Shown: positions 44,177 to 55,064 of the stretch, one piece after another | Position numbering within the stretch: position 1 is the first letter of the stretch | Layout of the letters: every line of letters begins with the position of its first letter | Assembly: GCF_006538745.1 (NCBI RefSeq) | Contig: NZ_BJLR01000007.1 | Span: forward strand, 1-64,000 | Origin: Cellulomonas cellasea | Lineage (GTDB): Bacteria > Actinomycetota > Actinomycetes > Actinomycetales > Cellulomonadaceae | Length of the DNA stretch: 64,000 bases | Reading direction: 5' to 3' | Made by a program: the position numbers and the translations under genes | Notes under the pieces: generated by a model | What the model saw: only the letters and a program-made list of their open reading frames with translations | Database searches by the model: none | Told to the model about the DNA's origin: nothing

Positions 44177-44365
44177 GCGAACTTCCTCTCGTCGAAGGGC
44201 GCCGGTGAGGGTGCCCGGGACGCGGTCCCGCTGCGCCGGGAACGCCGGTGGCCCCGCCGCCGGGCCGGCCCGGTCGCGCCGTCCTGGTGCGACCGGAGGG
44301 TGGGAGGCCCGCGTCGTACCGGTCCGCGTCGCTGCGGTCCGGTCCTGCGCGTGCCGCCCTGCGTC

Positions 44366-44388
44366 GCCCCCGCTGCGGCAGCGGGGGC
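44366..44388 (-). promoter_or_regulatory. GC-rich hairpin in the presumed cellulase mRNA leader
   Basis: Arms GCCCCCGCTGC and GCAGCGGGGGC are exact complements around one base; a stem of about 8-9 bp with a small loop is feasible. It lies between the CebR-like box and the cellulase start codon. It could protect or attenuate the mRNA. Confidence 0.5.
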
Positions 44389-44415
44389 CCCGTGCGCGCC
44401 CGCCATCGGCGTCGA

Positions 44416-44429
44416 TGGGAGCGCTCCTA
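44416..44429. promoter_or_regulatory. CebR/CelR-type operator
   Basis: TGGGAGCGCTCCTA matches 13 of 14 bases of TGGGAGCGCTCCCA, the operator bound by the LacI-family cellobiose-responsive repressors CebR of Streptomyces and CelR of Thermobifida fusca. It lies upstream of the GH48 gene. The regulator is not in this window. Confidence 0.85.
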
Positions 44430-44629
44430 CAACCTCGCGGTCACGGGCCTCCGCCCGGGGCCGTCCGCCCGACGGGGGTGTGCGGACCGGCCGCCGTCGG
44501 CGCGGTCCACACGCCCGGCGCGCGAACAGCGCCCACAGTGGCACCCGCCCTCACCGGCGACAGCCCTGTGAATCGATTCGGCGTCCTGAGGCACCAGCCG
44601 GAGCCGGCGATCGGGGTCTTGACGACTCA

Positions 44630-44644
44630 CTTGCATTTTGCAAG
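44630..44644 (+). promoter_or_regulatory. Candidate HxlR operator over the VOC gene start
   Basis: CTTGCA-TTT-TGCAAG, a palindrome with perfect 6-base arms, ends one base before ATG 44646. TTGACG (44619-44624) lies just upstream as a possible -35. The downstream HxlR-type gene is coupled to the VOC gene, so autoregulation is likely. Confidence 0.6.
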
Positions 44645-44645
44645 C

Positions 44646-45059
44646 ATGAACGCCATGAGCCTCTTCATCACCTGCCCCGTCGAGAGCGTCGACCGCGCGA
44701 CCGCCTTCTACACAGCCCTCGGCTGGACCCTCAACACCGAGATGTCCGACCACAACGTGTCGTGCTTCGCGATCGCGCCCGAGCAGTACGTCATGCTCGG
44801 CAGCCGCGAGATGTACGCCCGCGTCGGCGGCGCCGAGGAGCTGGTCGGCGGCCCCGACACCCCCTCCAAGGTCACGGTCTCGTTCGACCTCGGGAGCCGC
44901 GAGGCGGTCGACGACCTCGTCGAGCGCGCCGGGGCCGCCGGCGGGCGGATCGGCGACACCGACGACTACCCCTTCATGTACCAGCGCCAGTTCGACGACC
45001 CCGACGGCTACCACTACTCGCCGTTCTGGATGAAGCCGGACACCGATCCGACGGCATGA
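44646..45059 (+). CDS. VOC (glyoxalase/bleomycin-resistance) family protein
   Basis: A 137-residue single-domain-pair VOC protein (MSLFITCPVESVDRATAFYT, ALGWTLNTEMSDHN, QFDDPDGYHYSPFWM). The late DPDGY motif and C-terminal strand fit metal-dependent dioxygenase-like or glyoxalase-like members, but it lacks a clear full metal triad. ATG 44646 follows the operator-like palindrome and has no Shine-Dalgarno; a second ATG at 44655 is possible. Its stop overlaps the regulator start (ATGA). Probably a resistance or detoxification function under HxlR control. Confidence 0.88.
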   Translation: MNAMSLFITCPVESVDRATAFYTALGWTLNTEMSDHNVSCFAIAPEQYVMLGSREMYARVGGAEELVGGPDTPSKVTVSFDLGSREAVDDLVERAGAAGGRIGDTDDYPFMYQRQFDDPDGYHYSPFWMKPDTDPTA

Positions 45060-45337
45060 GCGACCTCGCTGCTGCCCTCGGCGTCGTAGGGGCACGGTGG
45101 GCCCTGCTCATCGTGGAGCGGCTGCTCGACGGGCCGCAGCGCTACGGCGACCTGCAGCGCGACCTCGGGGTGCCGACGAACATGCTCGCGACGCGCCTGC
45201 GCGAGCTCGAGGCGGCCGGCGTCCTGACCCGGCTCCCCCTCCGGCACAACACCCGCGCCTACGCGCTGACCGAGCGTGGGCTCGCCCTGCGCGAGGCGAT
45301 CGTCGAGCTCGGGCGGTGGGGCAGGGAGAACGCCTAG
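45056..45337 (+). CDS. HxlR/MarR-like winged-helix regulator
   Basis: A 93-residue regulator. The HxlR-type start VVGARWALLIVERLLDGPQR and the recognition helix region VPTNMLATRLRELEAAGVLT are clear, followed by the wing (YALTERGLALREA). HxlR proteins usually have a longer N-terminus with a redox Cys; none is present here. Four-base overlap with the VOC gene indicates translational coupling. It probably binds the palindrome in front of the pair. Confidence 0.9.
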   Translation: MSDLAAALGVVGARWALLIVERLLDGPQRYGDLQRDLGVPTNMLATRLRELEAAGVLTRLPLRHNTRAYALTERGLALREAIVELGRWGRENA

Positions 45338-45438
45338 GTGTGTCTCCCAGCAGTCGGTGCTGGTTGCGCTGATGCTGGTGCCCAACGCCCGCGCGCGCGG
45401 TCCTGATCGTGATGGGCGCCTACGCTGTCGTCCCCTTC

Positions 45439-45480
45439 GCGTCAGGCGTCGTCTCGCTGCAGCGACGCAACGCCTGACGC
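45439..45480. terminator. Extended hairpin between HxlR and GNAT genes
   Basis: Ten-base arms GCGTCAGGCG and CGCCTGACGC flank a centre containing the perfect palindrome TCGCTGCAGCGA (45452-45463). It could end the VOC-HxlR transcript or lie in the acetyltransferase leader. Confidence 0.55.
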
Positions 45481-45513
45481 TCTCCGTCTCGAAGGTCCCA
45501 AGGAGCCGAGGAC

Positions 45514-46077
45514 ATGGCTGCGCAGAATTTCGCCGTCACCGAGCACCTGGTGCTGCGCCCGATGGCGAGCGGCGACGCTGCGGCCCTGGCGGCGTACCGC
45601 AGCGATCCGATGCAGGCCCGCTACCAGTCGTGGGAGACGCCCTACGCAGTGGACACCGCCCAGGCGCTCACCGCCGAGATGCGCGATGTGCGGTTCGCGC
45701 AGCCCGGCTCCTGGCTCCAGGTCGCCATCGAGTCCGCCGGGCGGCTGATCGGCGACGTCGCGGTCCGCGTCGACGGGGACGATCCCCGTCAGGCCGAGGT
45801 CGGGTTCACGCTCGCGGCTGACGCGCAGGGCCGCGGGTTCGCCACGGAGGCACTGCGCGCGGTCATCTCGCTGCTCTTCACCGAGCACGGCATGCACCGG
45901 GTCACCGCGGTCTGCGACACCCGCAACGACCGCTCCGTGGCACTGCTCGAGCGCGTCGGCATGCGCCGCGAAGCGCATCACCGGAGATCCGCGTGGTGGA
46001 AAGGCGAGTGGACTGACGAGTACGTGTACGCCGTCCTCGCCGAGGAGTGGCGGAACGAGGAGCCCGGAGGCCACTAG
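45514..46077 (+). CDS. GNAT family N-acetyltransferase (RimJ/RimL-like)
   Basis: A 187-residue acetyltransferase. It begins with the typical LVLRPMASGDAAALAAYR, with acetyl-CoA-binding loop FTLAADAQGRGFATEAL (Q-x-x-G-x-G/A) and the later THGMHRVTAVCDTRNDRSV-like segment and GMRREAHHR. AAGGAG precedes the ATG at a good distance. Such enzymes acetylate small amines, antibiotics or protein N-termini; the substrate is unknown. A strong hairpin follows ~80 bases downstream. Confidence 0.92.
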   Translation: MAAQNFAVTEHLVLRPMASGDAAALAAYRSDPMQARYQSWETPYAVDTAQALTAEMRDVRFAQPGSWLQVAIESAGRLIGDVAVRVDGDDPRQAEVGFTLAADAQGRGFATEALRAVISLLFTEHGMHRVTAVCDTRNDRSVALLERVGMRREAHHRRSAWWKGEWTDEYVYAVLAEEWRNEEPGGH

Positions 46078-46157
46078 GCGCGCGCAGCCTGCGGGTGGCG
46101 TGGCGAGCGGCGTCCGGCGATCGCGCAGACCTGGGGCGGGTGCGTGCCGGAGCACGA

Positions 46158-46189
46158 CGAGGCCCGGGCGACGGGTCGCCCGGGCCTCG
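46158..46189. terminator. Strong bidirectional terminator hairpin
   Basis: Fifteen-base perfect arms CGAGGCCCGGGCGAC and GTCGCCCGGGCCTCG with a GG centre, between the convergent acetyltransferase and ABC permease genes. Confidence 0.8.
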
Positions 46190-46227
46190 GGGGAACGGCT
46201 CGGCGGAGCGGCCGCCCCCGGCCCAGC

Positions 46228-47052
46228 TCAGGACCAGCGGAAGATCTTCGCGGCGACCGGCACGCCCACGAGCGTCCACGCCGCCATGACCAGCAGCTCG
46301 GTCGCGGGGAACGCCTGGCCGTACCAGCCTGCGCCCATCGCCTGCGACGCGGCCCCGACCGGCGTGTACCGGCTGATGGTCTGCACGATCTCCGGCATGA
46401 GCGGCAGCGGCATCCAGACACCGGCGAAGAACAGCGACACGAAGTACAGGAGCATCCCGACGCCGTTAGCCGAGGAGGTGTTCGGCGCGCGGGCCGCGAT
46501 GAGGCACCCGACAGCCATCGTCGACGTCGCGCCGAGCACGAAGCCGAGGACGAGCGCGAGCGGGTCGGCCGGCAGCGAGATGTCGAGGACCACGACGCCC
46601 AGCACCACGGCCAGGACCGAGGCGACGACGAGCGTCGCGACGTTGACCAGCACCTGCGCGGCGAGCACGCGCGAGCTCGGCAGCGGCGTCGTGGCGAGCC
46701 GGCGCAGCACGCCGTTGCCGCGGTACGTCGCGATCGGGGTCGGGAACGTCGAGAACCCGACGGTCGCGATCGCCAGCGCCAGGACGATCGGGGTGTAGCC
46801 CGTGATGGCCGTGATCTGGGAGAGGACCGGGTCCTTCTCGTCGAACGGCTGGTCGGCCCACGGCATGAACAGCCCGAGGACGACGAGCAGGAGTGCGGGG
46901 AACGCGAGCCCGAAGAACGCGGCCGACGGCTCCCGGAGGAACAGCAGGGCCTCGGTGCGGGTCACGCGGGCGAGCACACGCCCGCTCGTCGCGGTCGTGG
47001 GGCGCGCCGTCGGGACGGGCGCGGGGGTCGGGGTCAGCGGGGCGGCAGTCAT
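46228..47052 (-). CDS. ABC-2 type exporter permease
   Basis: A 274-residue membrane protein with a disordered ~25-residue N-terminus, one helix near 45-65, then five more, including the ABC-2 signature region LSGxxxP-like FAGVWMPLPLMPEIVQTISR near residue 210. These permeases export drugs, lipids or peptides. The ATG is one base after the ATPase stop, so the two form a unit. A multidrug-efflux role is common for this type, but no substrate can be named. Confidence 0.92.
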   Translation of the reverse strand: MTAAPLTPTPAPVPTARPTTATSGRVLARVTRTEALLFLREPSAAFFGLAFPALLLVVLGLFMPWADQPFDEKDPVLSQITAITGYTPIVLALAIATVGFSTFPTPIATYRGNGVLRRLATTPLPSSRVLAAQVLVNVATLVVASVLAVVLGVVVLDISLPADPLALVLGFVLGATSTMAVGCLIAARAPNTSSANGVGMLLYFVSLFFAGVWMPLPLMPEIVQTISRYTPVGAASQAMGAGWYGQAFPATELLVMAAWTLVGVPVAAKIFRWS

Positions 47053-47053
47053 G

Positions 47054-48028
47054 TCAGGCCTCCGTACGGGTCAGCAGGGAACGGGAGCGACGGCCGGTGG
47101 CGGCGTCGCGCGGCTTGTCCTGGCCAGTCAGGGTGAGGAAGGCGTCCTCGAGCGTGCCGCGCTCGAGCCGCACGTCGTTCGCGCGCACGCCCGCGGCCGA
47201 CAGCGCGACCATGACGTCCTGCACGACCTCGGGGCCGCCACGCACCTCGTACGCGAGCCCGTCGTCGGGCCCGTCGAACCCGTGCACGCCCGGGACCCCC
47301 GCGAGGACCGCCGCGACGCCCGGCTCGGGCGAGCGGAACCGCAGCACGTGCTCCCCCGCCGACTGCGCCGCGAGCTCCGCGGGGGTGCCCGTCGCGACCA
47401 CGCGGCCCGCGTCGATGAGGACGATCCGGTCGCACAGCCGCTCGGCCTCCTCCATGAGGTGCGTGACCAGCAGGATCGTCACGCCGCGGTCGCGGACCTT
47501 GCGGACCACGTCCCACGTGTCGCGCCGCGCCTGCGGGTCGAGGCCGGTCGTCAGCTCGTCGAGCACCGCGACCTGCGGGTTGCCGACGAGCGCGAGCGCG
47601 ATCGACAGGCGCTGCTTCTGGCCGCCGGAGAGCGCCCGGAACTGCGCGTCGCGCCGGTCCGCGAGCCCGAGGTCGTCGAGCAGCTCGAGGGGGTCCGCGG
47701 GATCCGCGTAGAACGACGCGTACAGCTCCGCGGCCTCGCGGGCGGTGATGCGGGCCGGCAGCTCGCTCTCCTGGAGCTGCATGCCCAGCACCTCACGCAG
47801 CGCCGCACGGTCCCTTGCCGGGTCGAGGCCGAGGACGTCGACGTGGCCGGAGTCGCGGTCGCGCAACCCGGCCAGGCACTCGACGGTCGTCGTCTTGCCG
47901 GCGCCGTTCGGGCCGAGGATGCCGACGATCTCGCCCCGGTGGACCGTGAGGCTGACGTCCTCGACGGCGAGCGTCGAGCCGTACGACTTGCGCAGGTGCT
48001 CGACCTGGATGACGGGTGTGGCGGTCAT
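47054..48028 (-). CDS. ABC exporter ATP-binding protein (DrrA-like)
   Basis: A 324-residue ATPase. Walker A GPNGAGKTT, the signature LSGGQKQRLSIALAL, Walker B VAVLDELTTGLDP and H-loop LVTHLMEEA follow in order; the C-terminal ~80 residues form the DrrA-type regulatory extension. ATG 48028 is preceded by GGAGGG; an in-frame ATG 10 codons upstream is less likely. It energises the ABC-2 permease next to it. The 211-base gap from the preceding permease may contain its own promoter. Confidence 0.94.
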   Translation of the reverse strand: MTATPVIQVEHLRKSYGSTLAVEDVSLTVHRGEIVGILGPNGAGKTTTVECLAGLRDRDSGHVDVLGLDPARDRAALREVLGMQLQESELPARITAREAAELYASFYADPADPLELLDDLGLADRRDAQFRALSGGQKQRLSIALALVGNPQVAVLDELTTGLDPQARRDTWDVVRKVRDRGVTILLVTHLMEEAERLCDRIVLIDAGRVVATGTPAELAAQSAGEHVLRFRSPEPGVAAVLAGVPGVHGFDGPDDGLAYEVRGGPEVVQDVMVALSAAGVRANDVRLERGTLEDAFLTLTGQDKPRDAATGRRSRSLLTRTEA

Positions 48029-48239
48029 GTCGTCCCTCCGGGGGTTCGGGTGGTTCACGGGGTGCTGCGGTGCGCGCGGGGCGCGGCACCGGCCGTGCGT
48101 GGTGGTGCGGAGGCGTGCGGGCGGTGCGTCGGGGCGTGCTGAGGGTGTGCGGACCCGCGGGTGCGGCGGAGAGCCGTCCCGTGGAGGAGCGGTGAGAGGG
48201 GGGCTGCGGACGGGCCGCCGTGACGGCCCGCCCGGGGCG

Positions 48240-49016
48240 TCAGGTGGTGACGGGGTTGAGCGCCGCCCGGCGCGCGATGCGGTGGAACGCGGCGGCCTGC
48301 GCGGCGATGACGAGCGCGCCGAGCAGCACCCGGGCGAGCACGTCGTCGCCGCCGGGGCCGAACCGCTCGATGACCCAGGCCAGGTCGAACGGCCCGGCGT
48401 CGCTGGCGAGGAGCGCGGTGACGACGAACAGGGGGCCGATGGTGAGCGGGAGCGCGAGGGTCCCCCACCACCCGCCGGCCCGGTAGTAGACGATGCCGAC
48501 GAGCAGGCCGGACACCGCGCCGCTGCCGAACATGAGCAGGTAGTCCACGAACAGCCGGCTCAGGTCGACCGCCGTGCCCGACGACGTCGCCGACAGCCCG
48601 ATGTCCGAGAGCGTGTGGGGCCACCCGGCCCGCTCGAAGACCACGCGCTCGAGCTGGATGAGCAGCGTCAGCACGCCCGCGTAGACGGCGGCGGTGACGC
48701 CGGAGGCGACGAGGGCGGCCGTGGCGAACGCCCGGCGGGTCATCCCTGCGGCGACGTGCGTCGGGAGGTAGGTCGTCGCGAGGATGACCGTGAGCGAGAA
48801 CGGGAACCAGATCCCGCCCTGCCGGGCGAACTGCACGACGCTCGTCGTGATCTCCCCGAACCGGTCGACCAGGAGGATCGCGAGCGTCAGGACGACGACC
48901 GCGATGCCCCAGAACCACACCGCGAGGTACAGCAGCATCGTGAGCAGGTGCCGCACGGTGCGCGCCGTCGGGGTCCGGCGGCGGACGGCCGGGCGGGCGA
49001 GGGTCGTGGTGCTCAT
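48240..49016 (-). CDS. Polytopic membrane protein of a YtrA-type ABC system
   Basis: A 258-residue protein with about six hydrophobic segments (TVRHLLTMLLYLAVWFWGIA, then an extracytoplasmic loop near VVFERAGWPHTL). It resembles no classical permease, but its start overlaps the ABC ATPase stop by four bases (ATGA) and the set is headed by a YtrA-type GntR gene, so it is the likely membrane partner of that ATPase. Regulated as part of that operon. Confidence 0.82.
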   Translation of the reverse strand: MSTTTLARPAVRRRTPTARTVRHLLTMLLYLAVWFWGIAVVVLTLAILLVDRFGEITTSVVQFARQGGIWFPFSLTVILATTYLPTHVAAGMTRRAFATAALVASGVTAAVYAGVLTLLIQLERVVFERAGWPHTLSDIGLSATSSGTAVDLSRLFVDYLLMFGSGAVSGLLVGIVYYRAGGWWGTLALPLTIGPLFVVTALLASDAGPFDLAWVIERFGPGGDDVLARVLLGALVIAAQAAAFHRIARRAALNPVTT

Positions 49017-50017
49017 CGCGGGACCTCCGTGACGGTCGGGTCGGAGCCGGCCGCACCGGACCCGGTCAGGGACCCGGAGCGCCCGGCGGGGTCGTCGGAC
49101 GGCGCGACGCGGAGGCCGGCGGTGCCGCCGGCGTCGCCGGTCGCACCCGCGCGGGCCGTGAGGTGGACGAACAGGTCCTGCACGTCGACGGGCCCGAGCT
49201 CGACGCCCAGGTCCCGGGCGCGCGCGTCGTCGTCGGCCGCCGGCGGTCCGAACAGGGTGACCTGCGCGGTCCGGCCGAGCTGCTGGCGACCGACCACGGT
49301 GCGTCCCGCGGAGAACCGCTCGACGGCGTCGGAGGGCCCGGTCACGGTGAGCCCGCGCGTGCGCAGCTCGTCGGCGGGCTCGGCCAGCAGCAGCGTGCCG
49401 TGGTCGATCACGACGACGTGCTCGAACAGCCGCTCGATCTCCTCGATGAGGTGGCTCGAGAGGACGATCGTGCGGGGGTGCTCGACGTAGTCGGTGAGCA
49501 GCGCGTCGTAGAACGCGTACCGCGAGGGCGCGTCCATGCCGAGGTACACCTCGTCGAGCATCGTGAGCTCGGCGCGGGTCGCGAGCCCGACGACCGCCCC
49601 GAACGCGGACTTCTTGCCGCGCGAGAGCGTGTTCTGCTTGGCCTTCGGGTCGAGCTCGAACGTGTCGAGCAGCCGCTCGGCGAGCTCGCGGGAGAAGTGC
49701 GGGCGCGCCTGCTCGACGTAGTCGAGCGTCGCGCCGAGCTTCTCGTCGGCGAGCACGTCGCCGCTCTCGCGGATCAGGCACGTACCGGCCATGACGCGCT
49801 CGTTCTCCCAGGGGTCCTCGCCGTCGACGAGCGCCCGGCCCGACGTCGGGCGCCGGAACGCCGCGAGCGTCGACAGCAGGGTCGTCTTGCCCGAGCCGTT
49901 GCGGCCGAGCAGCCCGGTGATCGAGCCCGCCGGGATGTCGAGGGTGAGGCCGTCGACCGCGGTGTCGTCGCCGTAGCGCACGATCAGGTCACGGACCTGG
50001 ACGCCGAAGCCGCTCAT
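49013..50017 (-). CDS. ABC transporter ATP-binding protein
   Basis: A 334-residue ATPase. Walker A is GRNGSGKTTLL. The signature is weakly conserved, TLSRGKKSAFGAVVGLATRA instead of LSGGQ, as in YtrB/EcsA-like proteins. Walker B region LTMLDEVYLGMD has Glu, and SSHLIEE carries the H-loop His. The C-terminal ~90 residues are an extension with a Gly/Ala/Asp-rich tail. ATG 50017 overlaps the GntR stop (ATGA). Probably part of an envelope-stress or antibiotic-response transporter. Confidence 0.92.
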   Translation of the reverse strand: MSGFGVQVRDLIVRYGDDTAVDGLTLDIPAGSITGLLGRNGSGKTTLLSTLAAFRRPTSGRALVDGEDPWENERVMAGTCLIRESGDVLADEKLGATLDYVEQARPHFSRELAERLLDTFELDPKAKQNTLSRGKKSAFGAVVGLATRAELTMLDEVYLGMDAPSRYAFYDALLTDYVEHPRTIVLSSHLIEEIERLFEHVVVIDHGTLLLAEPADELRTRGLTVTGPSDAVERFSAGRTVVGRQQLGRTAQVTLFGPPAADDDARARDLGVELGPVDVQDLFVHLTARAGATGDAGGTAGLRVAPSDDPAGRSGSLTGSGAAGSDPTVTEVPR

Positions 50018-50421
50018 CGGGCACCGCCCTGCGCAGCGCCGCGGGTCTCGGCCTCGGAGCCGATCCGGGTGGCGCGGTCCTCGATGCGCTTGACGACGTC
50101 CGCGACCTCGATGCCGAGCACGTGCGCCTGGTCGACGAGCGGGTCGACGACCTCGGCGAAGAACCGCTCGCGCCCGTCGGCCTGGAGCGTGCTGCGCGCG
50201 CCCGTCGCGACGAACATCCCGACGCCGCGGCGCTTGTAGAGCACGCCCTCGTCGACGAGCTCGGCGAACGCCTTCGCGGCGGTCGCGGGGTTGATGCGGT
50301 ACGTCGTCGCGTACTGCGTGGTGGACATGACCTGCTCCTCCTCCTGCAGCGTCCCGTCGAGGATGCTGCTGCGGATCTGATCGGCGATCTGCAGGTAGAT
50401 GGGGTCCCGGCCATCGAACAC
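50014..50421 (-). CDS. GntR family regulator, YtrA subfamily
   Basis: A 135-residue regulator. The winged helix begins PIYLQIADQIRSSILDGTL and contains the recognition element TTYRINPATAAKAFAELVDE with the wing VLYKRRGVGMFV. The short helical C-terminus (about 60 residues) is typical of YtrA, not of FadR/HutC types. GTG start. It leads a translationally coupled operon of ATPase and membrane protein, followed by a second ATPase/permease pair, so it probably represses these genes through the inverted repeat just upstream. Confidence 0.93.
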   Translation of the reverse strand: MFDGRDPIYLQIADQIRSSILDGTLQEEEQVMSTTQYATTYRINPATAAKAFAELVDEGVLYKRRGVGMFVATGARSTLQADGRERFFAEVVDPLVDQAHVLGIEVADVVKRIEDRATRIGSEAETRGAAQGGAR

Positions 50422-50448
50422 GGCGTCCGCCCCCTCGTCTCTGGTCTA

Positions 50449-50476
50449 GTGGTTCGTTACTGGACTAATGAACCAC
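50449..50476. promoter_or_regulatory. Candidate YtrA-type operator
   Basis: Inverted repeat GTGGTTCGTTA / TAATGAACCAC, 11-base arms with one mismatch around a 6-base centre, about 28 bases upstream of the GntR start. It is AT-richer than its surroundings, as expected for a promoter, and the symmetry fits a dimeric GntR protein. Confidence 0.7.
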
Positions 50477-50531
50477 AGGACCATGGCGGGCACAAGGGGT
50501 TCTGCCCCGACGGGCGGTCGCGGACGCACGA

Positions 50532-50559
50532 AGGCCCGGTCCATACGTGGACCGGGCCT
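50532..50559 (-). terminator. Terminator hairpin after asd
   Basis: Perfect 12-base arms AGGCCCGGTCCA and TGGACCGGGCCT close on TACG, a stable UNCG-type tetraloop on the plus strand (CGTA on the minus). It lies 24 bases beyond the asd stop and separates lysC-asd from the GntR operon. Confidence 0.8.
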
Positions 50560-50582
50560 CCGGGAGACGCTGGGGTGCGGGG

Positions 50583-53410
<2,828 letters not shown>

Positions 53411-53512
53411 ATGAGCAGCACGCGTTCGACGACGGGGACGGCGCGTTCCCACCTGACCGTGGACCACGAGCCGGCCGCGAGCGGCGCACGGGTCCCGGCG
53501 CTCCTGCCGTGA
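53411..53512 (+). CDS. 33-residue frame overlapping the PPTase start
   Basis: Reads [20 protein letters not shown] and 13 more residues to TGA at 53510. Its stop overlaps the PPTase GTG (GTGA), the arrangement of a coupled upstream peptide. The G-rich stretch CCAGGGGGTG precedes the ATG. Composition is Ser/Thr-rich and not clearly conserved; it may be a leader peptide or chance. Confidence 0.4.
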   Translation: MSSTRSTTGTARSHLTVDHEPAASGARVPALLP

Positions 53513-54285
53513 CCCTCACGCGTGGCGTCGTCGGACTGTGGTCGACGCGACCGTCGGAGCGGGCCGCCGTCGTGCTCACGGCGACCGAGTCCGCGCGCCG
53601 CGCGCGCTACCGTCAGCCGGCGGACCGGGACCGTTCCGGGGCCGGTGCGGCACTCGTGCGGCTCGCGGTGCGGGAGGCCACGGGTGACGCCGCCGCTGAC
53701 GTCGCGCGGCGCTGCCCCGGCTGCGACGCGACCGACCACGGCCCCACGTCGGTCGTGGGCGGGGGCGAGCGCGGGTCGTGGTCGGTGTCGCTGTCGCACA
53801 GCGGGGATCTCGTCACGGTCGCGGTCGCCCGGGGTGTCGGCGCGGTCGGCGTCGACGTCGAGGAGTCGTGCGCGGACGTCCCGGCCGTCGCGTCGGTGCT
53901 GTGCCGCGACGACGAGCGCGGGGACGACCTCGCCGCGCCGGACCCGCGCGCCGCGCTGCTGGCCCGGTGGGTGCGCAAGGAGGCCGTGCTCAAGGCCGCG
54001 CGGGTCGGGCTCACCGTGCCGATGCGCCACCTCGCGGTCTCGGCGGCCCACGAGCCCGCGCGGCTGCGGCACTGGGAGCCGCGCACGCGCCCCGCGGGCC
54101 TCGACGTCGGGCTCGTCGCGTGCGCGGACCTGCCCGGGGACGTGCTCGCGCAGGCCGGCGGGGACCACCGGGGGGCCGTGGCGGCGCTCGCCACCGGACC
54201 GGGCCCCCTCCGCCTCGCCCACCGGTGGGTCGACGCGCGCGAGCTCGAGCAGGTCCGCCCGTCGGCCACCCCCGCAGGTACGTGA
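53509..54285 (+). CDS. 4'-phosphopantetheinyl transferase (Sfp-type)
   Basis: A 258-residue enzyme that moves the phosphopantetheine arm from CoA to acyl- or peptidyl-carrier proteins. Motifs are [19 protein letters not shown] (Mg-binding Asp and Glu) and [16 protein letters not shown] (W-x-x-K-E-A-x-x-K). CRRCPGCD near residue 68 is a CxxC variant. GTG 53509 overlaps the small upstream frame. The gene lies reversed inside the dnaX-recR-lysC block and is not next to a PKS or NRPS cluster here, so its carrier protein is unknown. Confidence 0.92.
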   Translation: MTLTRGVVGLWSTRPSERAAVVLTATESARRARYRQPADRDRSGAGAALVRLAVREATGDAAADVARRCPGCDATDHGPTSVVGGGERGSWSVSLSHSGDLVTVAVARGVGAVGVDVEESCADVPAVASVLCRDDERGDDLAAPDPRAALLARWVRKEAVLKAARVGLTVPMRHLAVSAAHEPARLRHWEPRTRPAGLDVGLVACADLPGDVLAQAGGDHRGAVAALATGPGPLRLAHRWVDARELEQVRPSATPAGT

Positions 54286-54373
54286 GCACCGCGGCGACCC
54301 GGCGCGGGGACGTCGTCGACGGCGGCAGGTCCAGCGTCGCGAGGATGCTGGTGATCCGCCCGGCAACGGGGGT

Positions 54374-55051
54374 CTACGGCTGGAGCGCGTCGTACTCCGC
54401 CTCGGCGGCCACGTCGTCCTCGACGTCGAGGCGCAGGTGACCGAGCACGACCTGGAGCACGCGCAGCACGCTCGACGCGCGCTCGCCCCAGCTCGACAGG
54501 TAGGAGAACTGCCACCACCACAGCGCCTCGAGCTCCTGGCCCTGCTCGTGGTGGCGCAGGCCCTGGACGAGCGCCCCGGCGATCGCGACGAGCTCGCCCG
54601 AGAGCGTCGAGCCCGTGACCTCCGCGCCCAGCACCGGGTCGACGACCTCCGCGTACTCGTCGATGCCCTCGAGCACGTTCGCGAGCGCGACGCGCAGCGG
54701 GTCGACGTCCGGGTCGGGGCCGATGTCCGGCTCGTAGCGGTCCGGCGGTACGACGTCGACGATCGCGCCGAGCCGGGCCCCGACCGCGAGGACGTCGGAC
54801 ACGGCGAGCAGCAGCAGCGGGATCGCGGCCTCGGGGTTCGTGCCCGCGCCGACCTCGGTGATCGTCGTCAGGAAGCTCCGGGACTCCTCGGCGACCGACT
54901 GCGCGACACCCAGCAGGTCCGCGAGGTCCTCCTCGACCGCGGGCGGGGTCACCGCGGCACGACCGGGCTCGCCGCTCAGGTCCACGCCCGGCAGGTCCGC
55001 CCCGGCGACCGTTCCGCCGTCGGCCGTGCCCTGCGTCGTCTCGTCCGCCAT
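54374..55051 (-). CDS. DUF5063 domain protein
   Basis: A 225-residue actinobacterial protein. Residues 1-40 are a disordered acidic stretch. The helical DUF5063 core includes DLLGVAQSVAEESRSFLTT, the central VVPPDRYEP and WWWQFSYLSSWGERASSVLR. Function unknown; it is a constant neighbour of recR. ATG 55051 with GGGGAG is preferred over the GTG three codons upstream. It is 13 bases after recR and cotranscribed. Confidence 0.9.
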   Translation of the reverse strand: MADETTQGTADGGTVAGADLPGVDLSGEPGRAAVTPPAVEEDLADLLGVAQSVAEESRSFLTTITEVGAGTNPEAAIPLLLLAVSDVLAVGARLGAIVDVVPPDRYEPDIGPDPDVDPLRVALANVLEGIDEYAEVVDPVLGAEVTGSTLSGELVAIAGALVQGLRHHEQGQELEALWWWQFSYLSSWGERASSVLRVLQVVLGHLRLDVEDDVAAEAEYDALQP

Positions 55052-55064
55052 CGTCGCCACTCCC

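Larger units (their letters stand above)
44177..44645. other. Cellulase upstream region (469 bp)
   Basis: Non-coding between the divergent cellulase and VOC genes. It holds a CebR/CelR-like box (44416-44429), a GC-rich hairpin between that box and the cellulase start, a 14-bp palindrome CCGGGCCGGCCCGG (44260-44273), the LacI-like palindrome GAATCGATTC (44570-44579), and the HxlR-side palindrome at 44630. No clear -10/-35 pair for the cellulase was identified. Confidence 0.6.
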
